A stretch of DNA of 64,000 bases from Leeuwenhoekiella blandensis MED217 (GTDB lineage Bacteria > Bacteroidota > Bacteroidia > Flavobacteriales > Flavobacteriaceae). A program made the translations under genes and the position numbers. This document shows, one piece after another, positions 55,735 through 63,551 of the stretch. Each line of letters starts with the position of its first letter. Positions within the stretch are counted from its first letter, which is position 1. The stretch is taken from assembly GCF_000152985.1 (NCBI RefSeq), contig NZ_CH672395.1, forward strand, positions 3,321,823 through 3,385,822, given 5' to 3'. The notes under the pieces were generated by a model. The model searched no databases and was not told where the DNA came from. It was given only the letters and a program-made list of their open reading frames with translations.

Positions 55735-56730
55735 CTATTTAAGATTTCCTTTTAAACATTTATATAAAATGTTTAGGGTTGTTCTATTACTGAAATTTGT
55801 ATCAAATAAAATTTCTGGAGTTTGAAATATAATTCTAAAAAGAATCCGAACATTTTGTAATTCTTTTTTAGAAAGTATTACTTCTCTAATTCTCTTAATT
55901 AAAAAATATTGCGTCAGTTTGAAATCTTGATTACTTCTCCTACAATATGTACTAAAGTTTTTTAAAACTGATTTTTTATTTTCCCAATAAAAAAAAACTG
56001 ATTTACTATCAGCTATTGTTAGATAGACTAAAAAAACTCCAATATTGTTAGGCCAGTTATGTAATCTTGTTAAACTTGAGAACATTTGCGAAAGATTTTT
56101 ATCATATTCGGATAAATAATCTTTATTGTTTTGAATAGCACTACTAAGACTTCTTTTATGAATTCTATATTTATATAAGCTATGATTAACGTGTCCCATC
56201 CTAAATCTTGCAGAAGCTCTTAACCAAAAATCATAATCTTCGAGTAAAAAGAAAGATTCATTATAGGGCTCTAAATAACTATAGCATTTACGTGTATAAA
56301 GAAATGAGCAGCCGATAACATTTCCAAATAGAAGGTTTTCAACGGGCCCAGTTTTCATATACCTTACATCGTATCCGTCTTGATTTATTATGTTATAATC
56401 GGAAAAAACTATATCTAGCCCCTCCTTATTTATTTCAGTCAGCAAAACCTCCAAACAATTGGATTTTAAAACATTATCATGAGAGGTCCATGTGATATAG
56501 TTACCTGTTGCCATTTTATGACCTAGATTTAAAGAAGCTGGCAACTGAAGATTTCTAGTATTATTTATAACTTTAATTCTATTATCTTCTTTAGAATTTG
56601 CCTCTAAAATTTCTTGAGTTTTATCTGAAGAAAAATCATTTACACAAATCAACTCAAAATTTTGATGTGACTGCATAATTACACTGTCAAGAGCTTCCTG
56701 TAAGTAACTCTCGCCATTATATATAGGCAT
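55735..56730 (-). CDS. GT2 family glycosyltransferase with unusual start
   Basis: 331 residues from the first ATG (MPIYNGESYLQEALDS), which cuts off the first beta strand. In frame upstream the codons read IKKTDLISII between the preceding TAA and this ATG, restoring the normal GT2 start, but the first codon is ATA in place of ATG. Core motifs LICVNDFSSDKTQ and YITWTSHDNVLKSN are present; the metal motif is SHDN rather than DDD. Very AT-rich. Confidence 0.78.
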   Translation of the reverse strand: MPIYNGESYLQEALDSVIMQSHQNFELICVNDFSSDKTQEILEANSKEDNRIKVINNTRNLQLPASLNLGHKMATGNYITWTSHDNVLKSNCLEVLLTEINKEGLDIVFSDYNIINQDGYDVRYMKTGPVENLLFGNVIGCSFLYTRKCYSYLEPYNESFFLLEDYDFWLRASARFRMGHVNHSLYKYRIHKRSLSSAIQNNKDYLSEYDKNLSQMFSSLTRLHNWPNNIGVFLVYLTIADSKSVFFYWENKKSVLKNFSTYCRRSNQDFKLTQYFLIKRIREVILSKKELQNVRILFRIIFQTPEILFDTNFSNRTTLNILYKCLKGNLK

Positions 56731-56763
56731 TATTATACTAATTAAATCTGTTTTTTTTATAAC

Positions 56764-57906
56764 TTAACCTTTTAAAGACAACTTTAATTCCTTTACCACT
56801 TTTAGCATAGAAATACCAAACTCTTGATCAGGTTCAAGATAGTTACCTTCTGCCCATTCGTTCCATGATTTAATAATTATTATTTGCGGGTTTTCTGGTT
56901 TGCTTTTTAAAACCTCTATTGTATGTTTTAAATGTTCTTTCCAAGCGTTTGGTGTGGCATTCTTAAATATAAGAGATTTCTTTCCTGATCTTGGAGAGTT
57001 ATCCCAATTTGGAAAAACGCAGGGAATATATTTTTTATGAGGTATATTTTGAGACAATAATCTTGCCCCTTTTTTGTAATCAAATATTAAGGGGCGTTTC
57101 CTCTCGCCTATTTTATTAGTATGTCCAATGAGGCTTTTATACTTCATTTCAATTTTATTTAAAAATGAGCCATTTTTAAACCAAGTATCTTGGTTATATC
57201 TCATCCTTCTAAATATATCAATACCTACTTGGCCAAAAATAAGTTCATTAGATTTAATTATTTCTAAATCGTTAACAATTGTAGCGATAAAATGAACTCC
57301 ATTGAATCCTTCTTGAATAGCCCAGAAATTAAAAAGCTCTAAAAAATACTTAAAATTTGGAATATCTTCTATCCGGTAGATATGAAACATTGGTTTATTT
57401 TCAACCTTTATATAGCGCTCATCCCTAAAAAAGGGCAATAAATAATCAAAATACCGTCTATAATCTGCTTCATCTCCATACTCCTGTTTCACGATTGTAT
57501 CTGGACTATCAACCCCATGCCATATTCCTTTCCAGGTCTCATTTGCCCAACAAAAACAAAAAGGAATTTTAACCTTTTTGTTTTCTAACATTTGTTCCGC
57601 CGGACGTTCAAGTAAATATTTATTTCCTCCAAACCAATATTGATAATAGATAAAACCATCTACACCGTTATCCAATGCTAGCTCTGATTGTTCCTCTTGA
57701 ATTTCAGGGAGCCTTAAATCATAAAAACCCAAATCCGCAGGTAATTTGGGTTGTTTATGTCCTCGAAATAATGGTTTTGCCTTTGTCACGTTAGTCCATT
57801 CAGTGAAACCTTTCCCCCACCATTTATCGTTTTCTGGAATTGGATGGTATTGAGGCAGATAGTACGCTAGAAAATGTATTTTACTCACTTTTATGTAATT
57901 TGTCAT
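56764..57906 (-). CDS. WbsX-like protein (GH99-like domain)
   Basis: 380 residues with HFLAYYLPQYHPIPENDKWW, GFTEWTNV, PFCFCWANETW and IIKSWNEWAEGNYLEPD, the hallmarks of the WbsX family often found in O-antigen and capsule loci. The fold relates to GH99 endo-mannosidases; members are thought to act as glycosyltransferases or glycan-trimming enzymes. The end of the preceding GT2 gene overlaps its start by 26 bases. Confidence 0.88.
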   Translation of the reverse strand: MTNYIKVSKIHFLAYYLPQYHPIPENDKWWGKGFTEWTNVTKAKPLFRGHKQPKLPADLGFYDLRLPEIQEEQSELALDNGVDGFIYYQYWFGGNKYLLERPAEQMLENKKVKIPFCFCWANETWKGIWHGVDSPDTIVKQEYGDEADYRRYFDYLLPFFRDERYIKVENKPMFHIYRIEDIPNFKYFLELFNFWAIQEGFNGVHFIATIVNDLEIIKSNELIFGQVGIDIFRRMRYNQDTWFKNGSFLNKIEMKYKSLIGHTNKIGERKRPLIFDYKKGARLLSQNIPHKKYIPCVFPNWDNSPRSGKKSLIFKNATPNAWKEHLKHTIEVLKSKPENPQIIIIKSWNEWAEGNYLEPDQEFGISMLKVVKELKLSLKG

Positions 57907-58723
57907 ACTTAGAAAATAGAGCTAGGTGCAAAAATTTTCTAAAAAATAGATCCAAAACAAATCTCTTGCTGCTAAATAATCTAAATTGTCTATCTTCTAA
58001 ATTGAATATAGTTTCTTCTAGTTTTTTAAACGAACCGTAATGCCTAACAAAAAAATCTGCGTGTTTTATGCTTAAATAATTTAAAGAGTACTCCATATGC
58101 TTTTTTGTCATTGCATTCAACATGGAGTTTTCCTTTTTTCTATAATAAAACAAGACCTCTTTAATTTGAAAAACTCTTCCCCCTCCCTTAAGTAAGCCTA
58201 TCCAAAAATCCCAATCTTCCCAGCCGTAGATAAGATTGTCGTCATACCCTCCAACTTCAACCCAGTCCTCCTTTTTAAATACTGCTGTACAGGGAATAAT
58301 ATTATTTCTACTTAATTGTTTTTGAGAGTACGATGGTAATTTCCAAACACCTTGAATATTACCAAAAAATTCAGTTAAAGTATAAACCAACTTTATATCT
58401 GGATTATTCGAGAGAACCTCAAATGATTTGGATATAAAATTTTTATCAATTCGATCATCCGCATCTAAGGGTAGTATGTATTTTCCTGTCGCTAAAGCAA
58501 TACCGATGTTACGCGCAGTACTTAGCCCCTTATTTTCTTGATTAATGAGAACAAAACGATTATCATTAGCTATTTCCTCCTCAATTACTATTTTAGAGTA
58601 ATCAGTGCTCCCGTCATTGATAACTATACACTCCCAATCCGTGTAAGACTGATTTTTAACAGACTTTATGCAATCACTTATAAATTCTCCTTGATTATAA
58701 CAGGGTATTATTATACTTATCAC
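57881..58723 (-). CDS. GT2 family glycosyltransferase
   Basis: About 280 residues from a GTG codon (VISIIIPCYNQGEFISDCI). ECIVINDGSTDYSK, GKYILPLDADDRIDKNF and YGWEDWDFWIGLLKGG mark the GT-A core. An ATG at 58789 is open but overlaps the preceding GT2 gene by 64 bases in another frame and adds 22 residues without resemblance; the GTG lies two bases after that gene's TAA and is preferred. Confidence 0.85.
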   Translation of the reverse strand: MISIIIPCYNQGEFISDCIKSVKNQSYTDWECIVINDGSTDYSKIVIEEEIANDNRFVLINQENKGLSTARNIGIALATGKYILPLDADDRIDKNFISKSFEVLSNNPDIKLVYTLTEFFGNIQGVWKLPSYSQKQLSRNNIIPCTAVFKKEDWVEVGGYDDNLIYGWEDWDFWIGLLKGGGRVFQIKEVLFYYRKKENSMLNAMTKKHMEYSLNYLSIKHADFFVRHYGSFKKLEETIFNLEDRQFRLFSSKRFVLDLFFRKFLHLALFSKYDKLHKSE

Positions 58724-58725
58724 TT

Positions 58726-59691
58726 TTATATAAGTATCTTTAAAGGTTTCAGATAAATAGATTTTTTTGTAATTGTTCCTAAAAACCACTTTACAGACGC
58801 TAATAGCTTTGACTGTAACGGATTATTAACGTATATTAAACTTCTTATTACATATGAATAAGTTTTCATCCGAGTCCCAAGATCCTGAGAACCAACAGAT
58901 TTTAAAAAATATTGATAAAGTATTGTAAATAGATAGCGTTTAGTTTCCTGACTTATTAGGTGATTGTAGTTCTTTAGTACCAAAAACCTCACAATTACAT
59001 TTGATAAAAATTTGTGATGGTTGTCCACAATACTATTTGACATGTTCTTTTCATGTTCACGAATCATAACTCCAATTCTATCAGAAGTTTTATATGACTC
59101 TCCTAATGCTAGGATTCGAATATGATAATCATAATCTTGGGATTGATATAACTTTTCATTGAAATAAATTTTATTCTTTATTAAAAATTTTTTTTTCCAA
59201 AGTGGTGCTCCTGTTAACCAGAAGATTTTAAATTGTATATAATCATTAAGTGGATTTTGAGACACTAACTTTTGACATCTTAATCCTTTAGTTCTGTTTT
59301 CTTTCAAACTATACATTTCTGATTGGCAAATCATAAAATTGAACAATCCCTTTTCTAGTTCTTTTACACCTTCATGTAATTTATGACTTAACATCAAATC
59401 ATCATCATCAAACCAATTCACATACTCTCCTTCACTCAATTCGAATCCATAATTCCTACACGCATTAGCCCCCTTAGGTCGATTGTTGGGTCGATGATGA
59501 TATTGAAATCTAGAATCCTTCTCTACATAAGCTGCAAGAACATCATCAGTTGTATCCGTGCTTCCATCATCCACTACAATACATTCCCAGTTGGTATAAG
59601 TTTGCGCTAATACAGAATCAAGGGTCTCCCCGATCAGATTTGCCCGGTTATAGGTTGGGATGATTATAGAAACTAAGGGATGTTCTTGCAT
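58726..59691 (-). CDS. GT2 family glycosyltransferase
   Basis: 321 residues: HPLVSIIIPTYNRANLIGE, CIVVDDGSTDTTDD, GANACRNYGFELSEGEYVNWFDDDDLM and SQDYDYHIRILALG. Similar in layout to the GT2 at 51454. First gene of the AT-rich block after a 455-base gap with no strong gene, so a promoter may lie in that gap, though none was recognised. Confidence 0.89.
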   Translation of the reverse strand: MQEHPLVSIIIPTYNRANLIGETLDSVLAQTYTNWECIVVDDGSTDTTDDVLAAYVEKDSRFQYHHRPNNRPKGANACRNYGFELSEGEYVNWFDDDDLMLSHKLHEGVKELEKGLFNFMICQSEMYSLKENRTKGLRCQKLVSQNPLNDYIQFKIFWLTGAPLWKKKFLIKNKIYFNEKLYQSQDYDYHIRILALGESYKTSDRIGVMIREHEKNMSNSIVDNHHKFLSNVIVRFLVLKNYNHLISQETKRYLFTILYQYFLKSVGSQDLGTRMKTYSYVIRSLIYVNNPLQSKLLASVKWFLGTITKKSIYLKPLKILI

Positions 59692-59731
59692 AACTTAAAA
59701 CTTCTAAAATCATTTTTTTAGAGATACATTG

Positions 59732-59944
59732 TTAGTCTTCTCCATAGTACTTGACAACGCCGTAGCTCATCCGTAGCAAAGGCGCAGATAAAGCGTAGGT
59801 AAAGCGTGCTAGACCTCCATTAAAAAAACACCTGATTCCGGCAGAATCGGCAATAACGGCAAAATCGGCAGGAATGACCACTCCCAATTGCCTTAACCTA
59901 AAAAGCAGCTTAATTTCGGCGTTATAAGTTTGCTTTAGCTGCAT
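59732..59944 (-). CDS. Doubtful small ORF, 70 residues
   Basis: An ATG-started frame (MQLKQTYNAEIKLLFRLRQL...) of no recognised family. The DNA contains short repeated words (AATCGGCA, AAAGCGTAG), so it may be a degraded remnant rather than a gene. It lies just before dispersed repeat copy C. Confidence 0.22.
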   Translation of the reverse strand: MQLKQTYNAEIKLLFRLRQLGVVIPADFAVIADSAGIRCFFNGGLARFTYALSAPLLRMSYGVVKYYGED

Positions 59945-59998
59945 ATTCCTAAGAAGTCACCAACAGGTTAGACCTGCTGTACTTAAGAAACAAGAATT

Positions 59999-60126
59999 AA
60001 ACTACCTCAGGGCAAGCCTGTCTGCCGACAAAGGCAGGCCCATGAGGCATTGCTTGGAAACGAATTTTCAATTTCGAGGCAAGCCTCTGACTATTAAACC
60101 CTTTGGCGGTGCCAATAAACGCATTT
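59999..60126 (+). repeat. Dispersed intergenic repeat, copy C
   Basis: Runs from AAACTACCTCAGGGCAAGCC to GGTGCCAATAAACGCAT, closely matching copy B in inverted orientation and the ends of copy A. It occupies most of the 5' flank of the plus-strand gene at 60147, ending about 20 bases before its ATG. Contains the GCCTGTCTGCC...GGCAGGC hairpin segment. Confidence 0.88.
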
Positions 60127-60146
60127 AATTTAACACACATATCAGT

Positions 60147-60893
60147 ATGGCTGTACTCAAAGGCTTAATTAAAATTGAAGGTACGCTCGACGACTTAACC
60201 TTCTACAAAGGAAAAAACGGCTACTTCATTCGCACCAAAGGCGGTATCAGTAAAGAGCGTATTCAAAACGACCCGGCATTTATACGTACTCGGGAAAACG
60301 CCAAAGAATTTGGCTTAGCAGCAACCGCAGGTAAAATACTTCGGCGCGCGCTCTACGTACTATTTTGTAATTCTAAAGACAACACCTTGCCTTCAAGACT
60401 TATGAGCACAATGATGCTGATCAAAAATCAGGACACAATCTCTTCAAGAGGTTTACGGAATCCTGCGGTGGGCCTGACCACTCCCGAAGGCAAAGCACTC
60501 TTACAAAATTTTGATTGTAATGAAAATGCAATTCTGGCGCAAGTGCTTCGTGCCGACTATACCGTGAACACAACCACCGGTGAGATCAGTATTCTCGACT
60601 TTATTCCCGGCACCCAGTTGGTTGCTCCCCCGGGAGCTACCCATGTCACCTTGCAATCGGCCTTCTTAAATTTAGATTTCACAACCGAAGTCATGGATTT
60701 ACAACTGAGCGATCCGGTGAATCTACCCATCAACCTGACATCAGATAACGTGACACTTGCTCCGGCTGCGGTTACAGGGGCCGGCATCACGATGATGCTG
60801 CTACAACTCTCCTTTTTTCAGGAAATGAACGGAGTACAATACCACCTCAACAATGGGGCGTTCAATACTTTGAACATCGTACGTGTAGTCTAA
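60147..60893 (+). CDS. Conserved hypothetical protein
   Basis: 248 residues, MAVLKGLIKIEGTLDDLTFYKGKNGYFIRTKGG followed by SKERIQNDPAFIRTRENAKEFG. I recall similar openings in many Bacteroidota proteins of unknown function. A beta-rich second half (about 125-248) has no catalytic motif. No signal peptide. It is the only plus-strand gene inside the polysaccharide cluster and has its own terminator, so it looks like an independent insertion. Confidence 0.75.
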   Translation: MAVLKGLIKIEGTLDDLTFYKGKNGYFIRTKGGISKERIQNDPAFIRTRENAKEFGLAATAGKILRRALYVLFCNSKDNTLPSRLMSTMMLIKNQDTISSRGLRNPAVGLTTPEGKALLQNFDCNENAILAQVLRADYTVNTTTGEISILDFIPGTQLVAPPGATHVTLQSAFLNLDFTTEVMDLQLSDPVNLPINLTSDNVTLAPAAVTGAGITMMLLQLSFFQEMNGVQYHLNNGAFNTLNIVRVV

Positions 60894-60906
60894 ACTATGC
60901 GTTAAG

Positions 60907-60934
60907 AAAGCCGGTTAAACACTTAATCGGCTTT
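60907..60934 (+). terminator. Intrinsic terminator of the plus-strand hypothetical gene
   Basis: 12-bp stem AAAGCCGGTTAA/TTAATCGGCTTT with one G-U pair and a 4-base loop, then a T run. It ends just before the stop of the convergent methyltransferase gene and could act in both directions. Confidence 0.88.
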
Positions 60935-60936
60935 TT

Positions 60937-61680
60937 TTATTGAAAAGCATATGGACTAGCATCAAATTTAGATGCAGAAGCCATAACCCCATACCGCTTA
61001 TATAAACTAACGTTTAAATTACTCTTGGCTTGCCAGGTTTGTATAATTTCACGCTCCATAGGTCTGCCGGTATCATCAAGAAACCATACCGTGTCTGTAT
61101 GACTATGATCTTTCAAAAAAGGATAAGCACTGTATCGCGCATAAGGCGTACTTCCTCCAAAGGGTCCATCGACCAAAACAAAATCAAAAATAGCAGCTCC
61201 TATCTCATTGCTTAGCACCTTGGTGTCATACCACGTTTGTTGCTCCTTATATAAAAGCTCCTTTGAAACGCGAACTATCGGGCAATGTACTAGGCTAACA
61301 TAAGTATCAAGGCCCAACACTTCAAGTTGTTTTTCTATAGCTGCTTTCCAATCTAAGTCAGACTCTACAGAATAAAATGTAGCATCCACACCTTGATTTT
61401 TAAGAATTTGAGCGATATAGATGGTACTTGCTCCACTGCCAAACTCAATAATAGTGGTAGCTTTTTGAATTTGGATGATATTCAAACAATGCAATAAGGC
61501 TTTTGGTGTCATAGACCATCCGGTCTCAGGTATAAAATGAGACTTTGGCAAAATAGCACTCAATTTATTGGACGCATAAACTTGCTCTTGTGCGTATCGA
61601 TTTTTTTCTTGAGCAGCTAAAGTCTTCCTCTGATTGACTCTAAGTTCATTAACAATACGCTTTATTTTTTTAAACATCAT
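60937..61680 (-). CDS. Class I SAM-dependent methyltransferase
   Basis: 247 residues. The SAM-binding loop is IIEFGSGASTIYIA (about 73-86), with YSVESD at the second acidic position and FVLVDGPFGG as the motif IV equivalent. A helical N-terminus (KKIKRIVNELRVNQRKTLAAQEKN) precedes it. Probably an O-methyltransferase acting on a sugar or a glycan end; in ABC-exported O-antigens, methylation can cap chains recognised by Wzt. Its start overlaps the wzt stop by 11 bases. Confidence 0.82.
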   Translation of the reverse strand: MMFKKIKRIVNELRVNQRKTLAAQEKNRYAQEQVYASNKLSAILPKSHFIPETGWSMTPKALLHCLNIIQIQKATTIIEFGSGASTIYIAQILKNQGVDATFYSVESDLDWKAAIEKQLEVLGLDTYVSLVHCPIVRVSKELLYKEQQTWYDTKVLSNEIGAAIFDFVLVDGPFGGSTPYARYSAYPFLKDHSHTDTVWFLDDTGRPMEREIIQTWQAKSNLNVSLYKRYGVMASASKFDASPYAFQ

Positions 61681-62950
61681 AAGACACCTTATAGTCGACT
61701 AAAATCTTACTCTGACTGGAAGCTACCTCTTTATAACCTTTGTAGAAAAACCCTTCAGCCACTTCAAATTGAAAAGCATTTTTAGCCCAGTCTGTAACTT
61801 CTCCTTTATAAGTCAAATGCGTAGTCACCCAATAAGAACCGGAATTAAGCGGTAATTTATCAAGACTAAAAACGATTGTATTTGAAGTAGTTGAACTTCC
61901 GTCTTCACCTTGCATTTTGGTACTAAACCATAGCAACCTGTTACCGGTAATATCATCTATGCGAAAGTCAAGCCTCACATCTTTTATTTGATAAGCAATA
62001 GCACTTTCTAGGTGAAAGCAAATATCTAAAGGCTTTCCGGTCGTTGGTTTCTGATACTGACCGCCATTTAAAAAGCGAACAGAATTTATTTTTACCATAC
62101 CGGTTCCGCTTCGTTCATAATCACTTATTGAGATGCGGTCTGATGTATTCCTTTGGACTCCCAAACTCAAATAATGTCCAACAGTATCATCCACACTTCC
62201 ATCAAAAATAGAAGTTCCATGCTCCAGTAAAAGTCCGCGTGTACACAGATTGCGAACACTTTCCATATTATGACTAACAAACAATACAGTTCTCCCTTCT
62301 CCCTGAGATATATCCTGCATCTTTCCAATAGCTTTCTTTTGAAATTCAGCATCTCCCACCGCAAGCACCTCATCCACAACAAGGATCTCAGGTTCCAAAT
62401 GCGCAGCCACCGCAAAGGCCAGACGTACGGTCATCCCACTGCTATAGCGCTTGGTGGGCGTATCGATATAACGTTCACACCCGGAGAAAGCAATGATCTC
62501 ATCGAGCTTTCGGGTGATCTCCGCTTTTTGCATCCCAAGTATGGCCCCATTTAAATAGATATTTTCACGCCCGGTCAATTCATGATGAAAACCCGTACCT
62601 ACTTCAAGTAAAGAGGCAATCCGGCCCCGGCTTTTAATAACTCCGGTACTTGGTGCAGTAACACGGGAAAGAATTTTAAGTAAAGTAGATTTTCCTGCTC
62701 CATTTTTCCCTATAATTCCTAAAACCTCCCCTTGTTTAACCTCAAAGTTGATGTCTTGCAATGCCCATACATAGTCCTCGGTCGATTGCTGACTGCGATC
62801 ATTTACCGCACCTACTTTCAAAAAAGGATCTTCCTTACCTAGTAAACGTGCCCAATTCCGCTTAAGATCATCCCGCAACGTACCCGTCCCTACCGTTCCC
62901 AGTCGGTATTGTTTAGAAATATTTTCGGCTTTGAGGATAATATCTGACAT
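61670..62950 (-). CDS. wzt: Polysaccharide ABC transporter ATPase with carbohydrate-binding domain (Wzt)
   Basis: 426 residues. The ATPase domain has Walker A GKNGAGKST (81-89), YSSGMTVRLAFA signature and ILVVDEVLAVGD Walker B. A C-terminal beta domain (from about 265, with GSYWVTTHLTYKGEVTDW) resembles the Wzt carbohydrate-binding module that recognises the glycan to be exported. It pairs with the membrane subunit at 63549. The region between them holds the four-helix-bundle pseudogene and two heptad arrays. Confidence 0.92.
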   Translation of the reverse strand: MSDIILKAENISKQYRLGTVGTGTLRDDLKRNWARLLGKEDPFLKVGAVNDRSQQSTEDYVWALQDINFEVKQGEVLGIIGKNGAGKSTLLKILSRVTAPSTGVIKSRGRIASLLEVGTGFHHELTGRENIYLNGAILGMQKAEITRKLDEIIAFSGCERYIDTPTKRYSSGMTVRLAFAVAAHLEPEILVVDEVLAVGDAEFQKKAIGKMQDISQGEGRTVLFVSHNMESVRNLCTRGLLLEHGTSIFDGSVDDTVGHYLSLGVQRNTSDRISISDYERSGTGMVKINSVRFLNGGQYQKPTTGKPLDICFHLESAIAYQIKDVRLDFRIDDITGNRLLWFSTKMQGEDGSSTTSNTIVFSLDKLPLNSGSYWVTTHLTYKGEVTDWAKNAFQFEVAEGFFYKGYKEVASSQSKILVDYKVSYDV

Positions 62951-62966
62951 ATTTTATATTGGGAAT

Positions 62967-62997
62967 TAGGCTGTAGCTAATAGGTTATAGTCGATAG
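62967..62997 (+). repeat. Heptad array TAGnnnn, plus orientation
   Basis: TAG recurs exactly every 7 bases at 62967, 62974, 62981, 62988 and 62995, with the sixth position TTG. The four bases between vary (GCTG, CTAA, GTTA, TCGA, TCAG). It lies between the wzt start and an oppositely oriented array; 22-base arms of the two (62976-62997 and 63025-63046) are complementary at 18 positions. Confidence 0.85.
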
Positions 62998-63017
62998 TCA
63001 GTTGGTAATATTAAAAG

Positions 63018-63055
63018 CTAAGAGCTATCGCCTATTACCTAACAGCTAAAAGCTA
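63018..63055 (-). repeat. Heptad array TAGnnnn, minus orientation
   Basis: On the minus strand TAG recurs at exact 7-base steps at 63053, 63046, 63039, 63032, 63025 and 63018 (lowest coordinate of each triplet), with TAA next at 63011. The first TAG is the stop codon of the four-helix-bundle gene, so the array starts in register with that stop. Confidence 0.87.
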
Positions 63056-63418
63056 TCCTTCTTTTAAAAACCGTTGCAGCCCAGCAATCATTTTCAATAA
63101 CTCCGCTAGCTGCTGGCGATTGTCCAAATCCTTTGACTTTTTAATATAACCCTGCCTAAAAGCAATTGTGGAACACACCACACATTCTTTCGCCGAATTC
63201 TTAGCAATATTTAAAAACCTGTTGAATTGCGCATTACTATCGCCTTTACCTTCCGCAATGTTCAACGATATGGAACAGGCTGCTCTGATAAATTGAGAGC
63301 TGAGTCCGTAAAGCTCCTACTTCGGAAATGATTCTGTTTGTTTATATACTTCATCAATAAAATCCAGCGCTTTCTGATAAACGCTCAATCCCTCAAAATC
63401 AAAACTAACCTCCTTCAT
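63053..63418 (-). pseudogene. Four-helix-bundle (23S rRNA-intervening-sequence type) protein with in-frame stop
   Basis: Reading from ATG at 63418 gives 121 codons: MKEVSFDFEGLSVYQKALDF ... ESFPK, then TAG (63317-63319), then ELYGLSSQFIRAACSISLNIAEGKG to the end. The second part, with SLNIAEG, is the family signature; the first is the normal first helix. One base change at codon 34 would restore the gene. Such proteins are small and helical, with no firm function. Flanked on both sides by heptad arrays, between wzm and wzt. Confidence 0.85.
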
Positions 63419-63443
63419 AATGCACTCCTTATTTTAAAAAAAC

Positions 63444-63551
63444 CTACGGACTAAGACCTAAAAGCTATAGACTATAAGCTACCGACTAACCACTATCTCC
63501 TTCAAGCTACCAACTACCAGCTATCGACTAAAACCTATCGACTTTCAGTTA
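63444..63551 (-). repeat. Long heptad array TAGnnnn
   Basis: Over 108 bases, the minus-strand triplet TAG occurs at every seventh base from 63444 to 63535 with one exception, and the register continues through 63542 (AAG) to 63549 (TAA), the stop of the ABC permease gene. Thirteen of 16 triplets are exactly TAG. Spacer tetramers vary (TCGA, GTTT, CTGG, TTGG, CTTA and others). No indel breaks the phase. Confidence 0.9.

Noticed and set aside
58724-58789. ATG start for the GT2 gene ending at 57881
   Set aside because: It overlaps the preceding gene by 64 bases in another frame; a GTG two bases after that gene's stop matches the conserved N-terminus.
63053-63418. avd-type partner of a diversity-generating retroelement
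   Set aside because: No reverse transcriptase, template repeat or variable repeat was found around it.
63444-63551. Possible CRISPR array
   Set aside because: The period is 7 bases with only three fixed positions; there is no 24-40 base repeat, no spacer of similar size and no cas gene nearby.
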